Part shown: positions 17,199 through 25,588 of the stretch, piece by piece
Layout of the letters: each line of letters begins with the position of its first letter
Position numbering within the stretch: position 1 is the stretch's first letter
Assembly: GCA_038131595.1 (NCBI GenBank)
Contig: JAYPPR010000006.1
Span: 105,378 to 169,377, forward strand
Reading direction: 5' to 3'
Origin: UBA9926 sp038131595
Lineage (GTDB): Bacteria > Pseudomonadota > Gammaproteobacteria > Pseudomonadales > Azotimanducaceae
DNA length: 64,000 nucleotides
The notes under the pieces: generated by a model
The model's input: the letters and a program-made list of their open reading frames with translations, nothing else
The model's database searches: none
What the model was told of the DNA's origin: nothing
Translations under genes and position numbers: made by a program

Positions 17199-18173
17199 AT
17201 GAAACTGCAACAGCTGCGATACGTATGGGAAGTCGCTCGGCACGGTCTGAATGTGTCTGAAACGGCGCAAAGCTTGCACACCTCTCAGCCGGGTATCAGC
17301 AAGCAAATCCGTTTACTTGAGGACGAGCTTGGCATCGAAATCTTCACTAGAACTGGCAAGCACCTCTCTCACGTGACTCCTGCCGGGGCTGAGGTGATTA
17401 AGAAGGCCGGCGAAATATTGAATCAGGTCGGCAGCATCAAACGGGTTGCGGAGGAGTTTCGAGACGAACTGGAAGGCGAGCTATCGCTTGCTACCACGCA
17501 CACGCAAGCTCGATACGCGCTGCCAGCAGTGATCGATCGATTTATTGCGCAATACCCCAAAGTATCGCTGCAGATGCACCAAGGCTCCCCCCATCAGATC
17601 GCATCGCTTGCCTCAGATGGCGATGCAGACTTCGCAATCGCTACCGAAGCGATGGAGCACTTCACCGATCTTGTGATGCTGCCTTGTTATCGGTGGAATC
17701 GCTGCATAGTGGTTCCAAAAGACCATCCGTTAACGAAAAAGAAGAAGCTGTCGTTAGCCGATGTTGCTGGCTACGGTATCGTGACTTATGTATTTGGTTT
17801 CACGGGGCGATCAAAACTTGACGATGCATTTCGCGCGGCTGGGCTTCTGCCGAACGTCGTGTTTACGGCAACCGATGCTGATGTGATAAAAACGTACGTG
17901 AGGCTTGGAATTGGGATTGGAATCATTGCCCGGATGGCCTACGACGAGCAAGCCGACGACGACTTGGTGGCCTTGGACGTTGCTCACCTGTTTGAATCCT
18001 CGGTCACCATGATTGGCTGTCGTCGAGGGACGTTTTTACGAGGGTTCATGTACGATTTTATCGAGTCTTTCGCTCCGCATCTGTCGAGAGATAAGGTTGA
18101 GCAGGCCCTTGCTTTGCCCGACCAAGCGGCGGTTGATGCATTTTTTTCTAATGAAACGCTGCCTGTTCGGTAG
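17199..18173 (+). CDS. cysB: LysR-type regulator CysB
   Basis: A 324-residue LysR-family activator of sulfate assimilation. The N-terminus MKLQQLRYVWEVARHGLNVS and the helix-turn-helix (TAQSLHTSQPGISKQIRLLE, about 23-42) are diagnostic of the CysB/Cbl branch, which differs from other LysR proteins by LNVS and the PG in the recognition helix. The effector domain contains LSLATTHTQARYALP and ATDADVIKTYVRLGIGIGI, the sulfate/acetylserine-sensing fold. CysB is activated by N-acetylserine and antagonised by sulfide or thiosulfate. The length matches E. coli CysB (324). GGAG precedes the ATG by 7 bases. It lies near thrH as in Pseudomonas. Confidence 0.96.
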   Translation: MKLQQLRYVWEVARHGLNVSETAQSLHTSQPGISKQIRLLEDELGIEIFTRTGKHLSHVTPAGAEVIKKAGEILNQVGSIKRVAEEFRDELEGELSLATTHTQARYALPAVIDRFIAQYPKVSLQMHQGSPHQIASLASDGDADFAIATEAMEHFTDLVMLPCYRWNRCIVVPKDHPLTKKKKLSLADVAGYGIVTYVFGFTGRSKLDDAFRAAGLLPNVVFTATDADVIKTYVRLGIGIGIIARMAYDEQADDDLVALDVAHLFESSVTMIGCRRGTFLRGFMYDFIESFAPHLSRDKVEQALALPDQAAVDAFFSNETLPVR

Positions 18174-18407
18174 CGAATTCGAGTGTCATGGGCGAGCGCG
18201 CCGTTAAGCCACTGGCTATTGTCCAAGCTCCCTGAATAATCCGCTGGTGGATGCGTCGATCATGGGGAAGCGAATTAAAAGTGGATCGCGAGTAGATAAG
18301 CGTTAAAAAAAGCTGCAGTGGCTGCACTAAAATCGGTTTGTCTTTGTAAGTTGCCCTCTGCCAGCTGACTTCAGCGCAAGCGCTAAAGAATGTGTACCAC
18401 TCAATTA

Positions 18408-18437
18408 TGCGTTGCTACGCCGATAAATAGCAGCGCA
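18408..18437 (+). promoter_or_regulatory. Stem-loop in the thrH leader
   Basis: TGCGTTGCTA (18408-18417) pairs with TAGCAGCGCA (18428-18437), ten base pairs including one G-T wobble, around a 10-base loop. It lies 30 bases before the thrH ATG and is not followed by a T-run, so it is not a standard terminator. It may affect mRNA stability or be a regulator palindrome. Confidence 0.45.
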
Positions 18438-18466
18438 ACAATCGAGGCAGTCGAGAGGAGTCATTG

Positions 18467-19072
18467 ATGGATATCGTGTGTTTGGATCTTGAGGGAGTAC
18501 TCATTCCTGAAATCTGGATCGCTTTTGCAGAGGAAACAGGCATCGAAGCGTTGCGAGCAACCACCAGAGATATTGCTGACTACGATGAGTTGATGACCAT
18601 GCGGTTAGAAACGCTGAAGACTCATCAGCTCGGCATTAACGAGATTCAAACGGTGATCAGTGGGCTAAGCCCGCTGCCGGGAGCTGCTGAATTTTTAGAT
18701 GATCTGCGAACAGCGTATCAAGTCGTGATTCTGTCGGACACGTTTTACGATTTCGCGAGGCCCCTCATGGCTCAATTGGCTTGGCCGACATTGATGTGCC
18801 ATCGACTCGAAATCAATGCTGAGGGCACAATCACAGGCTACCGATTGCGCCAAGAGGATCCCAAACGGCGGGCAGTGGAGGCGTTTCGCTCGCTGAACTT
18901 TACGATCTTCGCCGCGGGTGATTCCTATAACGATACGTCGATGTTAGGGGCGGCTGATGCGGGATTCTTATTTCGGGCACCGAGCAATGTAAAGGCTGAA
19001 TTCCCCTCGTTTAAAGCCACCGACGAGTATGCGGAATTGCGGCGATTGATTGATGAGGCCGCTACAAGATAA
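18467..19072 (+). CDS. thrH: Phosphoserine phosphatase / phosphoserine:homoserine phosphotransferase ThrH
   Basis: A 201-residue HAD-superfamily enzyme. Motif I is LDLEGVLIPEIWI, where the canonical DxDGT is replaced by DLEGV; this is specific to ThrH. Motif II is VILSDTFYDF, motif III Lys is in QEDPKRRAVEA, and motif IV is AAGDSYNDTSML. ThrH removes phosphate from phosphoserine and can move it to homoserine, linking serine and threonine synthesis. The length matches Pseudomonas ThrH (205). The start is set at ATG 18467 because GAGAGGAG ends 6 bases before it; a TTG one codon upstream is less likely. A perfect stem-loop lies just upstream. Confidence 0.93.
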   Translation: MDIVCLDLEGVLIPEIWIAFAEETGIEALRATTRDIADYDELMTMRLETLKTHQLGINEIQTVISGLSPLPGAAEFLDDLRTAYQVVILSDTFYDFARPLMAQLAWPTLMCHRLEINAEGTITGYRLRQEDPKRRAVEAFRSLNFTIFAAGDSYNDTSMLGAADAGFLFRAPSNVKAEFPSFKATDEYAELRRLIDEAATR

Positions 19073-19238
19073 TGCGCCTTTCGGTTAGCGCTCTGGTTGT
19101 TGGCGTTGGGCTGTACGCGGGTAGGGGGATGTCCTGCCGGGCCGAGTAAGCACGGTTATGGTACGCTAGCGCGACCTCGCGATGAGGCTGATGACGGCAC
19201 GCGGCTAGTGGGCATGGGGTGGATGAGCCACACCGGGT

Positions 19239-19328
19239 AAAAAGCAGGTAAAAAGCGGGTAAAAACTCGCAAAAAGCACGTAAAAAGCGCTTAAAAAAGC
19301 GCGCAATGAACGCAAAACAGACGCAAAA
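19239..19328 (+). promoter_or_regulatory. Helically phased A-tracts (predicted curved DNA) upstream of prpB
   Basis: Runs of four to six A begin at 19239, 19250, 19261, 19271, 19282, 19293, 19314 and 19325, with a minor AA at 19305. The spacing is 10-11 bp, exactly one turn of the helix. Between the tracts are short GC-rich blocks (GCAGGT, GCGGGT, GCACGT), giving an imperfect 11-bp tandem repeat. Such phasing causes strong intrinsic bending. It lies 60-150 bases before the prpB ATG, where promoter upstream sequences would be. No gene is evident in 19073-19388. Confidence 0.75.
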
Positions 19329-19388
19329 CAAACGCCGAAACTGGCCAGACTGCGGCGATGGATTTCGATCAGATTTGGAGTAAACGCA

Positions 19389-20279
19389 ATGACACAAAGT
19401 GCGGGTTCAAGATTACTGAAGGCAATTGGCGAGGAGAAGCCCTTACAGGTAGTAGGTACTATCAATGCCTATACCGCTATTCTCGCTGAATCAGCGGGAT
19501 ACAAGGCCATTTACCTGTCTGGCGGAGGAGTGGCTAACGCATCGTTTGGTTTGCCAGACCTCGGCATGACATCACTCAATGATGTCTTGGAGGACGTTAG
19601 GCGCATCACTGGCGCCACATCCCTCCCGTTACTGGTTGATGTAGATACCGGTTGGGGGGGCGCCTTTAATATCGCGCGAACCGTGAAAGACATGATCAAG
19701 GCGGGCGCAGCCGGTATGCACATAGAGGATCAGGTTGCCCAGAAGCGTTGTGGTCACCGCCCCAATAAAGAAATTGTTACCAGAGAGGAAATGGTTGATC
19801 GAATCAAAGCGTCTGTCGATGCCAAGACAGATGATGACTTCATGGTCATGGCGCGAACTGACGCACTTGCCGTGGTGGGGCTCGATGAGGTGATTGAGCG
19901 CGCGGTGCTCTGCGAGCAAGCTGGAGCTAATGCGATATTTGCGGAGGCGATGACCGATTTGTCGATGTATCAACAGGTCACCGATGCGGTGTCTATCCCT
20001 GTTCTCGCCAACATTACAGAATTTGGCTCGACGCCACTTTACACGACAGAGGAACTGGCAAGCGTCGAAATCGCAATGGCGCTGTATCCACTGTCAGCTT
20101 TTCGAGCGATGAATAAAGCAGCACTCGAGGTTTACACGACGCTGCGCCAGGAAGGTACCCAGGCAAGTCTGATAGATAAAATGCAAACTCGCGCAGAGTT
20201 ATATGATTTCTTGGGATACCATGCGTTCGAGCAAAAGCTCGATGAGCTGTTTCAGGACCAAACCGACAGAGCGAGCTAG
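19389..20279 (+). CDS. prpB: 2-methylisocitrate lyase PrpB
   Basis: Cleaves 2-methylisocitrate to pyruvate and succinate, the last step of the methylcitrate cycle for propionate. The 296-residue protein has the ICL/PEP-mutase fold with LSGGGVANASFGLPDLGM, the metal-binding DVDTGWG (84-90), the catalytic loop KRCGH (119-123), ARTDAL and NITEFG. This pattern separates methylisocitrate lyase from isocitrate lyase and from PEP mutase. GGAG lies 8 bases before the ATG. prpC follows 96 bases downstream on the same strand. A curved-DNA segment lies upstream, and no PrpR regulator is encoded in the window. Confidence 0.97.
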   Translation: MTQSAGSRLLKAIGEEKPLQVVGTINAYTAILAESAGYKAIYLSGGGVANASFGLPDLGMTSLNDVLEDVRRITGATSLPLLVDVDTGWGGAFNIARTVKDMIKAGAAGMHIEDQVAQKRCGHRPNKEIVTREEMVDRIKASVDAKTDDDFMVMARTDALAVVGLDEVIERAVLCEQAGANAIFAEAMTDLSMYQQVTDAVSIPVLANITEFGSTPLYTTEELASVEIAMALYPLSAFRAMNKAALEVYTTLRQEGTQASLIDKMQTRAELYDFLGYHAFEQKLDELFQDQTDRAS

Positions 20280-20375
20280 GCTCGTCGCACTGGTTTTTTT
20301 CGCTTCGGGTTGTAGTCATACTGGGGATGGAAGTGGCGCGTTTGGCGTCGAAATGTTTGTTGGGAGGATCACGTT

Positions 20376-21500
20376 ATGGTCGAGAAAAAATTAGGTGGAG
20401 CAGGGTTAAGAGGTCAGTCCGCAGGAGAGACTGCACTTTGTACCGTTGGGAAAGAGGGTGCGGGACTGACCTATCGAGGCTACACCATTGAGGACTTAGC
20501 AGCGAACGCGCAATTTGAAGAAGTCGCTTATATGCTCCTTTACGGTGCGCTGCCAACGCAAGGTGAGCTTGATTCATATAACCAAAAATTAATGTCCCTT
20601 CGCGGCCTCCCTGAGGACTTAAAGAAGACCCTTGAAATGATTCCAGCGGACACTCACCCGATGGATGTTATGCGTACCGGTTGCTCCATGCTGGGTAACC
20701 TTGAACCCGAAGCGGATTTCGACCAGCAGCATGAGGCTGCTGATCGGTTACTGGCAGCACTTCCCGCAATCATCTGCTATTGGTACCGCTACAGCCATGA
20801 TGGCGTCCGTATCAACACAGATACTGGGGAAGCAACATTGGGTGGTCACTTTTTGAAAATGTTGCTGGATGAGACCCCAAGCGATGTTCACCGTGCAGTC
20901 ATGAACTGTTCGCTCATTCTTTACGCGGAGCACGAGTTCAACGCGAGTACGTTCACCGCTCGGGTTTGCGCTGCGACATTAAGTGATATGTATTCATGTA
21001 TCACCGGTGCTATCGGCTCCTTGAGAGGCCCACTTCATGGCGGGGCGAACGAGGCAGCGATGGAGTTGATCGAAAAATTCGATACGCCAGACGCGGTTGA
21101 AGCACAAATTCTTGGGATGCTTGAGCGGAAAGAAGTGATTATGGGATTCGGTCACGCTATTTATCGGACCTCGGATCCCCGAAACGCGATTATCAAAGAG
21201 TGGTCAGACAAGCTAGCGAACGAAAACGGAGACCGCACGCTCTATGACATCTCTTGCGCAATCGCCGATACGATGTGGAACACCAAGGAATTGTTTCCTA
21301 ACGCAGACTTCTTCCATGCCTCGGCATACAACTACATGGGTATCCCAACAAAAATTTTCACGCCAATTTTCGTCATGTCGCGCGTGACCGGATGGGCCGC
21401 CCATGTGATGGAGCAACGGTCTAACAATCGATTAATCCGTCCGAGCGCGGATTATATCGGTCCCGAGATCAGACCTTATCTGCCGATTAACGAGCGCTAG
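20376..21500 (+). CDS. prpC: 2-methylcitrate synthase PrpC
   Basis: Condenses propionyl-CoA with oxaloacetate. The 374-residue length is that of short citrate-synthase-family proteins (E. coli PrpC 389), not GltA (about 430). Active-site features are His in GPLHGGANEAA, the second His in MGFGHAIYRTSDPR and the catalytic Asp in NADFFHASAYNYMGIP. The N-terminus GLRGQSAGETALCTVG is typical of methylcitrate synthases. GGGAGG precedes the ATG at good spacing. It sits between prpB and rraA; acnD, prpF and prpD, which often follow, are absent here, so the dehydration step must be encoded elsewhere. Confidence 0.95.
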   Translation: MVEKKLGGAGLRGQSAGETALCTVGKEGAGLTYRGYTIEDLAANAQFEEVAYMLLYGALPTQGELDSYNQKLMSLRGLPEDLKKTLEMIPADTHPMDVMRTGCSMLGNLEPEADFDQQHEAADRLLAALPAIICYWYRYSHDGVRINTDTGEATLGGHFLKMLLDETPSDVHRAVMNCSLILYAEHEFNASTFTARVCAATLSDMYSCITGAIGSLRGPLHGGANEAAMELIEKFDTPDAVEAQILGMLERKEVIMGFGHAIYRTSDPRNAIIKEWSDKLANENGDRTLYDISCAIADTMWNTKELFPNADFFHASAYNYMGIPTKIFTPIFVMSRVTGWAAHVMEQRSNNRLIRPSADYIGPEIRPYLPINER

Positions 21501-21523
21501 TTCATCGATCAGCGAGCAACCCT

Positions 21524-22003
21524 ATGAATTGGTCCACACCAGACCTTTGTGACGCGCACTCAGAAGAGCTGCGCGTTGCTGCTCCCATTTTCCGTGACTA
21601 TGGCGGCGAGCCGAAATTTGCCGGTCCCGCCGAGACCATCAAGTGTTTTGAGGATAACTCCCTTGTTGCTGAATTGGTCGACACCGAAGGCCGTGGAAGA
21701 GTCTTGGTTGTCGACGGAGGCGGCTCGATGCGGTGCGGACTGTTTGGCGACAACCTTGCCATGAAGGCGATCGATCATGGCTGGAGTGGGGTCGTGGTGT
21801 TTGGGTGTATTAGGGATGCAGATATCATGGGCACCCTGCCTATTGGCGTCAAAGCGCTTGGCGTACATCCCCTGAAGAGCGTCAAGCAGGGGGTAGGCGC
21901 GCAAAGCGTTCCGCTTCGATTTGCGGATGCTGATTGGCATGCCGGTGACTATGTATATGCCGATTTGAATGGGGTCATTATCGCAGGGCGCCAACTCCAC
22001 TAG
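21524..22003 (+). CDS. rraA: Regulator of ribonuclease E activity A (RraA)
   Basis: A 159-residue trimeric protein of the RraA fold, close to E. coli RraA (161). Motifs are PDLCDAH, GPAETIKCFEDNS, VVDGGGSMRCGLFGDNLA, VVFGCIRDADIM and the C-terminal DLNGVIIA. RraA binds RNase E and inhibits mRNA decay; family relatives with an extra metal site are 4-hydroxy-4-methyl-2-oxoglutarate aldolases, and the GD/RD pair of that site is also present here. It begins 23 bases after prpC, so it may be translated from the prp transcript. No strong ribosome-binding site is visible. Confidence 0.92.
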   Translation: MNWSTPDLCDAHSEELRVAAPIFRDYGGEPKFAGPAETIKCFEDNSLVAELVDTEGRGRVLVVDGGGSMRCGLFGDNLAMKAIDHGWSGVVVFGCIRDADIMGTLPIGVKALGVHPLKSVKQGVGAQSVPLRFADADWHAGDYVYADLNGVIIAGRQLH

Positions 22004-22160
22004 CGCGCTTGATCGTGCACCCTACTAAAAAACTTGTAGCGGGCAACCCCAGAGCGAGTCATCGCTAAAACGAGTCCCCAAAGGCAGTCATACTAACGTT
22101 GCTGGTCGCAAAGCCCTTAGGCCCGAAGATCGTAAACCTAAAGTTCGGTTCCCAACGTTA

Positions 22161-23561
22161 CTAGATATGCATCTGTCTGAGATTCGGGTTGTGCAGCCCG
22201 TGCGACCACATGCTTTGAAATAAGCGTTCTTTTTCTCTCGCGCGCGCGATCGCTTTTGGGTTGACCCAGCCGAGGGGTTGATAAGGATCTTGCTGGACTG
22301 CGAGGCTAGTTTTATCGACAACGATGAACTCGCCTGGATAATTTCGGTGAGTACTATCAACTTCTTTTATTTGGATGCTGGAGCTCAACTTGCGTGAGAG
22401 TTCTAGCAGGGGCGCGTTGTTTTTAATGAGGGCTGGCACCTCCCAAACCAAGATCTTGACGCTAGTTGAGCGATGAGCCCGGGCAAGGCTAGCGAGCGTC
22501 TTCAATACGGATTTATCTGATGCCCAGTCGTGTAACAGGGTGGGAGAGTGAATGAAAACCTCCCTTTGCGCGCTAGCCAGCATCGCCCGCACTAAGACGG
22601 TGAACTGTTCATGAGTGGTAAACCAATGGTTTTTGTCGCTAAGGCCTAAAGACCACTGCTCGGGCACCTCATAGCGAACGGCGCCCTCGCGCTCACGCTG
22701 TTTAGGTTGGCCGATGGGAATGAGTGTCTTGTGAGTCGCGTATTGGGTTCCCTCGAGGGCTTTCTCTATGGCGGTCGATCGATGACCGAGTGGGCTCAAA
22801 TTGAGCGACAGCCAACCGTACCGTTGAGCTCTTGCAATGAGCGCATGCAAGAGCAACTGAACCGCGTCATCGTCGAGATCGGTAGAGAAAAAAATAATGT
22901 CACCTGCCTTCGTGATTGCAGCGCCACCGAGTGGCGTTTCGCTTCTCGCTATGACGAAAAACTCCGTGCCCTGCGCTGTGAAGCGGCTGGGGCCTCGCGC
23001 CTCCAAACCTAAAATCGTAAGAAATTCTCGTCGCGATAGCTCAGTGACTTGATCAGTGATGGGAAGAAGGGCCGCTTCCCCGAGGCCATAAGTTTCAAGC
23101 GCAGGCGATGGGCTAGCTGTGCGCGTCAGTCGCATGGGTACATGCTCGATGCCAGCGTCCAGGAACACATCACCCGTGATCGTAAAGCCAAGCGATTCAT
23201 AGAGCTTAATGGCGTGCAACTGGGCGTGTAGATGAAGCGGACCAATGCTTTGGCGCTCTCCAAATTCAATCACGGCTTCCATCAACTGTCGGCCGATACC
23301 CTGCCTGCGCTCCGCCTCGAGCACCGCCAAGCGTCCAACTTGTCCATCAGGCATAAGGCGTGCGCACCCAACGGGCGTCCCATCGTTTCTTTCGGCGAGG
23401 AAGTGGGTGGAAACGTCGTCCATTCCATCCCATTCGTCGGCAGTAGGAACGGCTTGCTCTTCGATGAACACGATCGTTCTCAGGGATTCGAGTTCGGATC
23501 GATGGGACCGCCAAGAGACGCGGCGAACATTAGCACCGCGGAGCTTGAAGGACTCAGTCAT
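22161..23561 (-). CDS. GNAT acetyltransferase fused to a PLD-like C-terminal domain
   Basis: A 466-residue protein in two parts. Residues 1-150 are a GNAT N-acetyltransferase with the acetyl-CoA loop VGRLAVLEAERRQGIGRQL and the helix IKLYESLGFTITGD. The middle is less clear. The last 150 residues (VLVRAMLASAQREVFIHSPTLL ... EFIVVDKTSLAV) resemble a phospholipase-D-like fold without the HKD catalytic motif, as in an uncharacterised domain found in gammaproteobacterial GNAT proteins. The ATG at 23561 overlaps the purB stop by 8 bases, supporting translational coupling and excluding a 20-codon upstream extension into purB. Substrate unknown; protein or nucleotide-related acetylation is conceivable. 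Confidence 0.78.
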   Translation of the reverse strand: MTESFKLRGANVRRVSWRSHRSELESLRTIVFIEEQAVPTADEWDGMDDVSTHFLAERNDGTPVGCARLMPDGQVGRLAVLEAERRQGIGRQLMEAVIEFGERQSIGPLHLHAQLHAIKLYESLGFTITGDVFLDAGIEHVPMRLTRTASPSPALETYGLGEAALLPITDQVTELSRREFLTILGLEARGPSRFTAQGTEFFVIARSETPLGGAAITKAGDIIFFSTDLDDDAVQLLLHALIARAQRYGWLSLNLSPLGHRSTAIEKALEGTQYATHKTLIPIGQPKQREREGAVRYEVPEQWSLGLSDKNHWFTTHEQFTVLVRAMLASAQREVFIHSPTLLHDWASDKSVLKTLASLARAHRSTSVKILVWEVPALIKNNAPLLELSRKLSSSIQIKEVDSTHRNYPGEFIVVDKTSLAVQQDPYQPLGWVNPKAIARAREKERLFQSMWSHGLHNPNLRQMHI

Positions 23562-24942
23562 TGCTGGGCGGGTAATCCTTCGCGAGGCGCTCAGCAAGAC
23601 CCGTGTAGTGGCTTGGCTCAAGCGCTCTCAATGCCTCCTTTGCAGCTTCTGGGAGCGAAGGATCTTCGATCAGTTCAAGGTAGGCCGAGCGATCAAAGGT
23701 TCTGCCTCGCGTGGCGGCTTTCAACCGTTCATAAGGGTTCTCGAGCCCGTACCGCCGCATGACGGTCTGCACTGCTTCTCCAAGCAACTCCCAGCTTTCT
23801 GTCAAGTCTGCTTGGATTCTGGTTTGGTCAATATCGAGTTTGGCTAAGCCGCGGACCGTCGACTGATAAGCGATCAAACAGTAGCCAAGTGCCATCCCTA
23901 CATTGCGAATCACCGTCGAATCCGTGAGATCACGTTGCCATCGTGAGATGGGTAGCTTCTCAGCTAAGTGCGACAACAAAGCATTGGCAATACCCAGGTT
24001 CCCCTCACTGTTTTCGAAATCAATAGGATTCACCTTGTGAGGCATCGTAGATGAGCCAGTCTCACCCTCAACAGCGCGTTGCTTGAAGTAGCCGATGGAG
24101 ATGTACGACCAAATGTCCCGGTCAAAATCGATCAAGATCGTGTTCAATCGAACGAGATTCTGGAAGAGTTCAGCCATGTAGTCATGGGGCTCGATTTGGG
24201 TGGTCATAGCGTTCCAATCGAGCCCTAGGGATTCGACAAATCTCCGGCTGATGCCTTGCCAGTCAAGATCAGGATAAGCAATGGTATGTGCATTGAAGTT
24301 GCCCACTGCACCGTTCATTTTGCCTAGGATCGGCTGTTCGTTCATTTGCTTGAGCTGTCGGTCGAGTCTGGCGACGACGTTCATCAGCTCTTTGCCAACG
24401 GTGGTAGGGGATGCTGGTTGACCATGAGTTCGCGCCATCATGGCGATATCGCTACATGATCGACCGAGCGTTGCAATGTTGTCACGAGCTAGCGTCAGAG
24501 CAGGCAAGATGACTTCGCTTAACGCTCCCTTGAGCATCAGGCCATGGGCTAGGTTGTTGATATCCTCAGAGGTGCACCCGAAATGAACAAACTCGAGACT
24601 CTTTTTTAGATCCGGTTCGTCCATCGCTTCAATTTTGGATTTTACGAAGTATTCAACCGCTTTCACGTCATGGTTGGTTTCCCGCTCGATATCTTTTATC
24701 GACTGCGCATCCTCAACGGTGAATTGGCTTGCGATAGCACCTAGCGCATCGCAAATGTCATCGGTTAATGCGGAAAGTGCGGGGAGTTTTGCGTCGCGGG
24801 CAAGATGAATGAGCCAGTGGATCTCGACTAACACTCGGTACTTGATAAGCGCGTACTCGCTACCGAACACGGCAAGAGGCGCCGTCTTGTTCTGATATCG
24901 GCCATCTATGGGAGAGAGGGCGGTGAGCACGTTGTGTTGCAT
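23554..24942 (-). CDS. purB: Adenylosuccinate lyase PurB
   Basis: Catalyses two fumarate-releasing steps in purine synthesis (SAICAR to AICAR and adenylosuccinate to AMP). The 462-residue protein starts MQHNVLTALSPIDGRYQNK, the exact E. coli-type PurB start, so the start is 24942 and not the upstream 25032 that would run into hflD. The family signature GSSTMPHKVNPIDFEN carries the catalytic Ser loop, and TRTHGQPASPTT-like MARTHGQPASPTT carries the general-acid His. It follows hflD by 22 bases in the conserved nudJ-mnmA-hflD-purB order and is followed by an overlapping GNAT gene. Confidence 0.97.
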   Translation of the reverse strand: MQHNVLTALSPIDGRYQNKTAPLAVFGSEYALIKYRVLVEIHWLIHLARDAKLPALSALTDDICDALGAIASQFTVEDAQSIKDIERETNHDVKAVEYFVKSKIEAMDEPDLKKSLEFVHFGCTSEDINNLAHGLMLKGALSEVILPALTLARDNIATLGRSCSDIAMMARTHGQPASPTTVGKELMNVVARLDRQLKQMNEQPILGKMNGAVGNFNAHTIAYPDLDWQGISRRFVESLGLDWNAMTTQIEPHDYMAELFQNLVRLNTILIDFDRDIWSYISIGYFKQRAVEGETGSSTMPHKVNPIDFENSEGNLGIANALLSHLAEKLPISRWQRDLTDSTVIRNVGMALGYCLIAYQSTVRGLAKLDIDQTRIQADLTESWELLGEAVQTVMRRYGLENPYERLKAATRGRTFDRSAYLELIEDPSLPEAAKEALRALEPSHYTGLAERLAKDYPPSND

Positions 24943-24964
24943 GGGGTTGTCGCCTTTAGGGTGA

Positions 24965-25588
24965 TCAATGAATGGTGCTAAGGGCGCGTTGCAGTTGTCG
25001 CCTGCGCAGCGCGAGGTGCCAACTCTTCCCACCCATTTGTCGCCAAAGCACCATGGCTCTGACGCCTGCGAGCAGAGCAGTTCGAATCTTAGCAGCTATT
25101 TCTGGGCGCTGAAGTAAATGGGGTTCGCCGCGCAAGATTATTTTAGGACCGAGCGGGCTAATGTGAGACTGATAAAGCTCGGCAAGGGAGCGGTGAGCCA
25201 CCGTCTGGGCTGACTCGATAGAGGCCTCTTTCGTTCGTCTGACATCAATCTCTTCAATCGCCGCGCGAAGACGTTGTTGAGTGGAAGGCTCTTTTGTTAG
25301 CTTTTTCGCCAGATGGGCGATTTGCATGGACGTTGCGAGGAAGGACTCTTCCTGGCGTAGGGGGGTTTTTAGCCTTTCGCCGCACCGGCGAATGCCCAGC
25401 TCGAGTTGATCGCCCGCGTTGTAAATGCTTCTTGGGGATTCAGCGCTAATTTGAAAAAGACTTTCTGTTAGACAAGTGAGCGTGCTCTCGGGCAAGGACA
25501 GGCTACGTGCGAGATCAAAAGCCACCTCGACGCTTTGGGTCACCGCCGCAATGGCGATGGCTTGGCCTTGCTCTCTCGTGCTGATCAT
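24965..25588 (-). CDS. hflD: High-frequency-lysogenisation protein HflD
   Basis: A 207-residue helical peripheral membrane protein. The start at 25588 forms a 4-base ATGA overlap with the mnmA stop and gives the family-type opening MISTREQGQAIAIAAVTQSV. The conserved middle LELGIRRCGERLKTP and the region SPLGPKIILRGEPHLLQRPE identify HflD. In E. coli HflD binds phage lambda CII and its normal role is unclear, though it sits between mnmA and purB in most gammaproteobacteria, as here. An extension to 25621 would read through the mnmA end and is not favoured. Confidence 0.92.
   Translation of the reverse strand: MISTREQGQAIAIAAVTQSVEVAFDLARSLSLPESTLTCLTESLFQISAESPRSIYNAGDQLELGIRRCGERLKTPLRQEESFLATSMQIAHLAKKLTKEPSTQQRLRAAIEEIDVRRTKEASIESAQTVAHRSLAELYQSHISPLGPKIILRGEPHLLQRPEIAAKIRTALLAGVRAMVLWRQMGGKSWHLALRRRQLQRALSTIH

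Noticed and set aside
19062..19397. Open frame on the minus strand across the A-tract region
   Set aside because: Its Phe/Leu-rich repeats are simply the translation of the phased T-tracts; it overlaps the thrH end and the prpB start and has no ribosome site.
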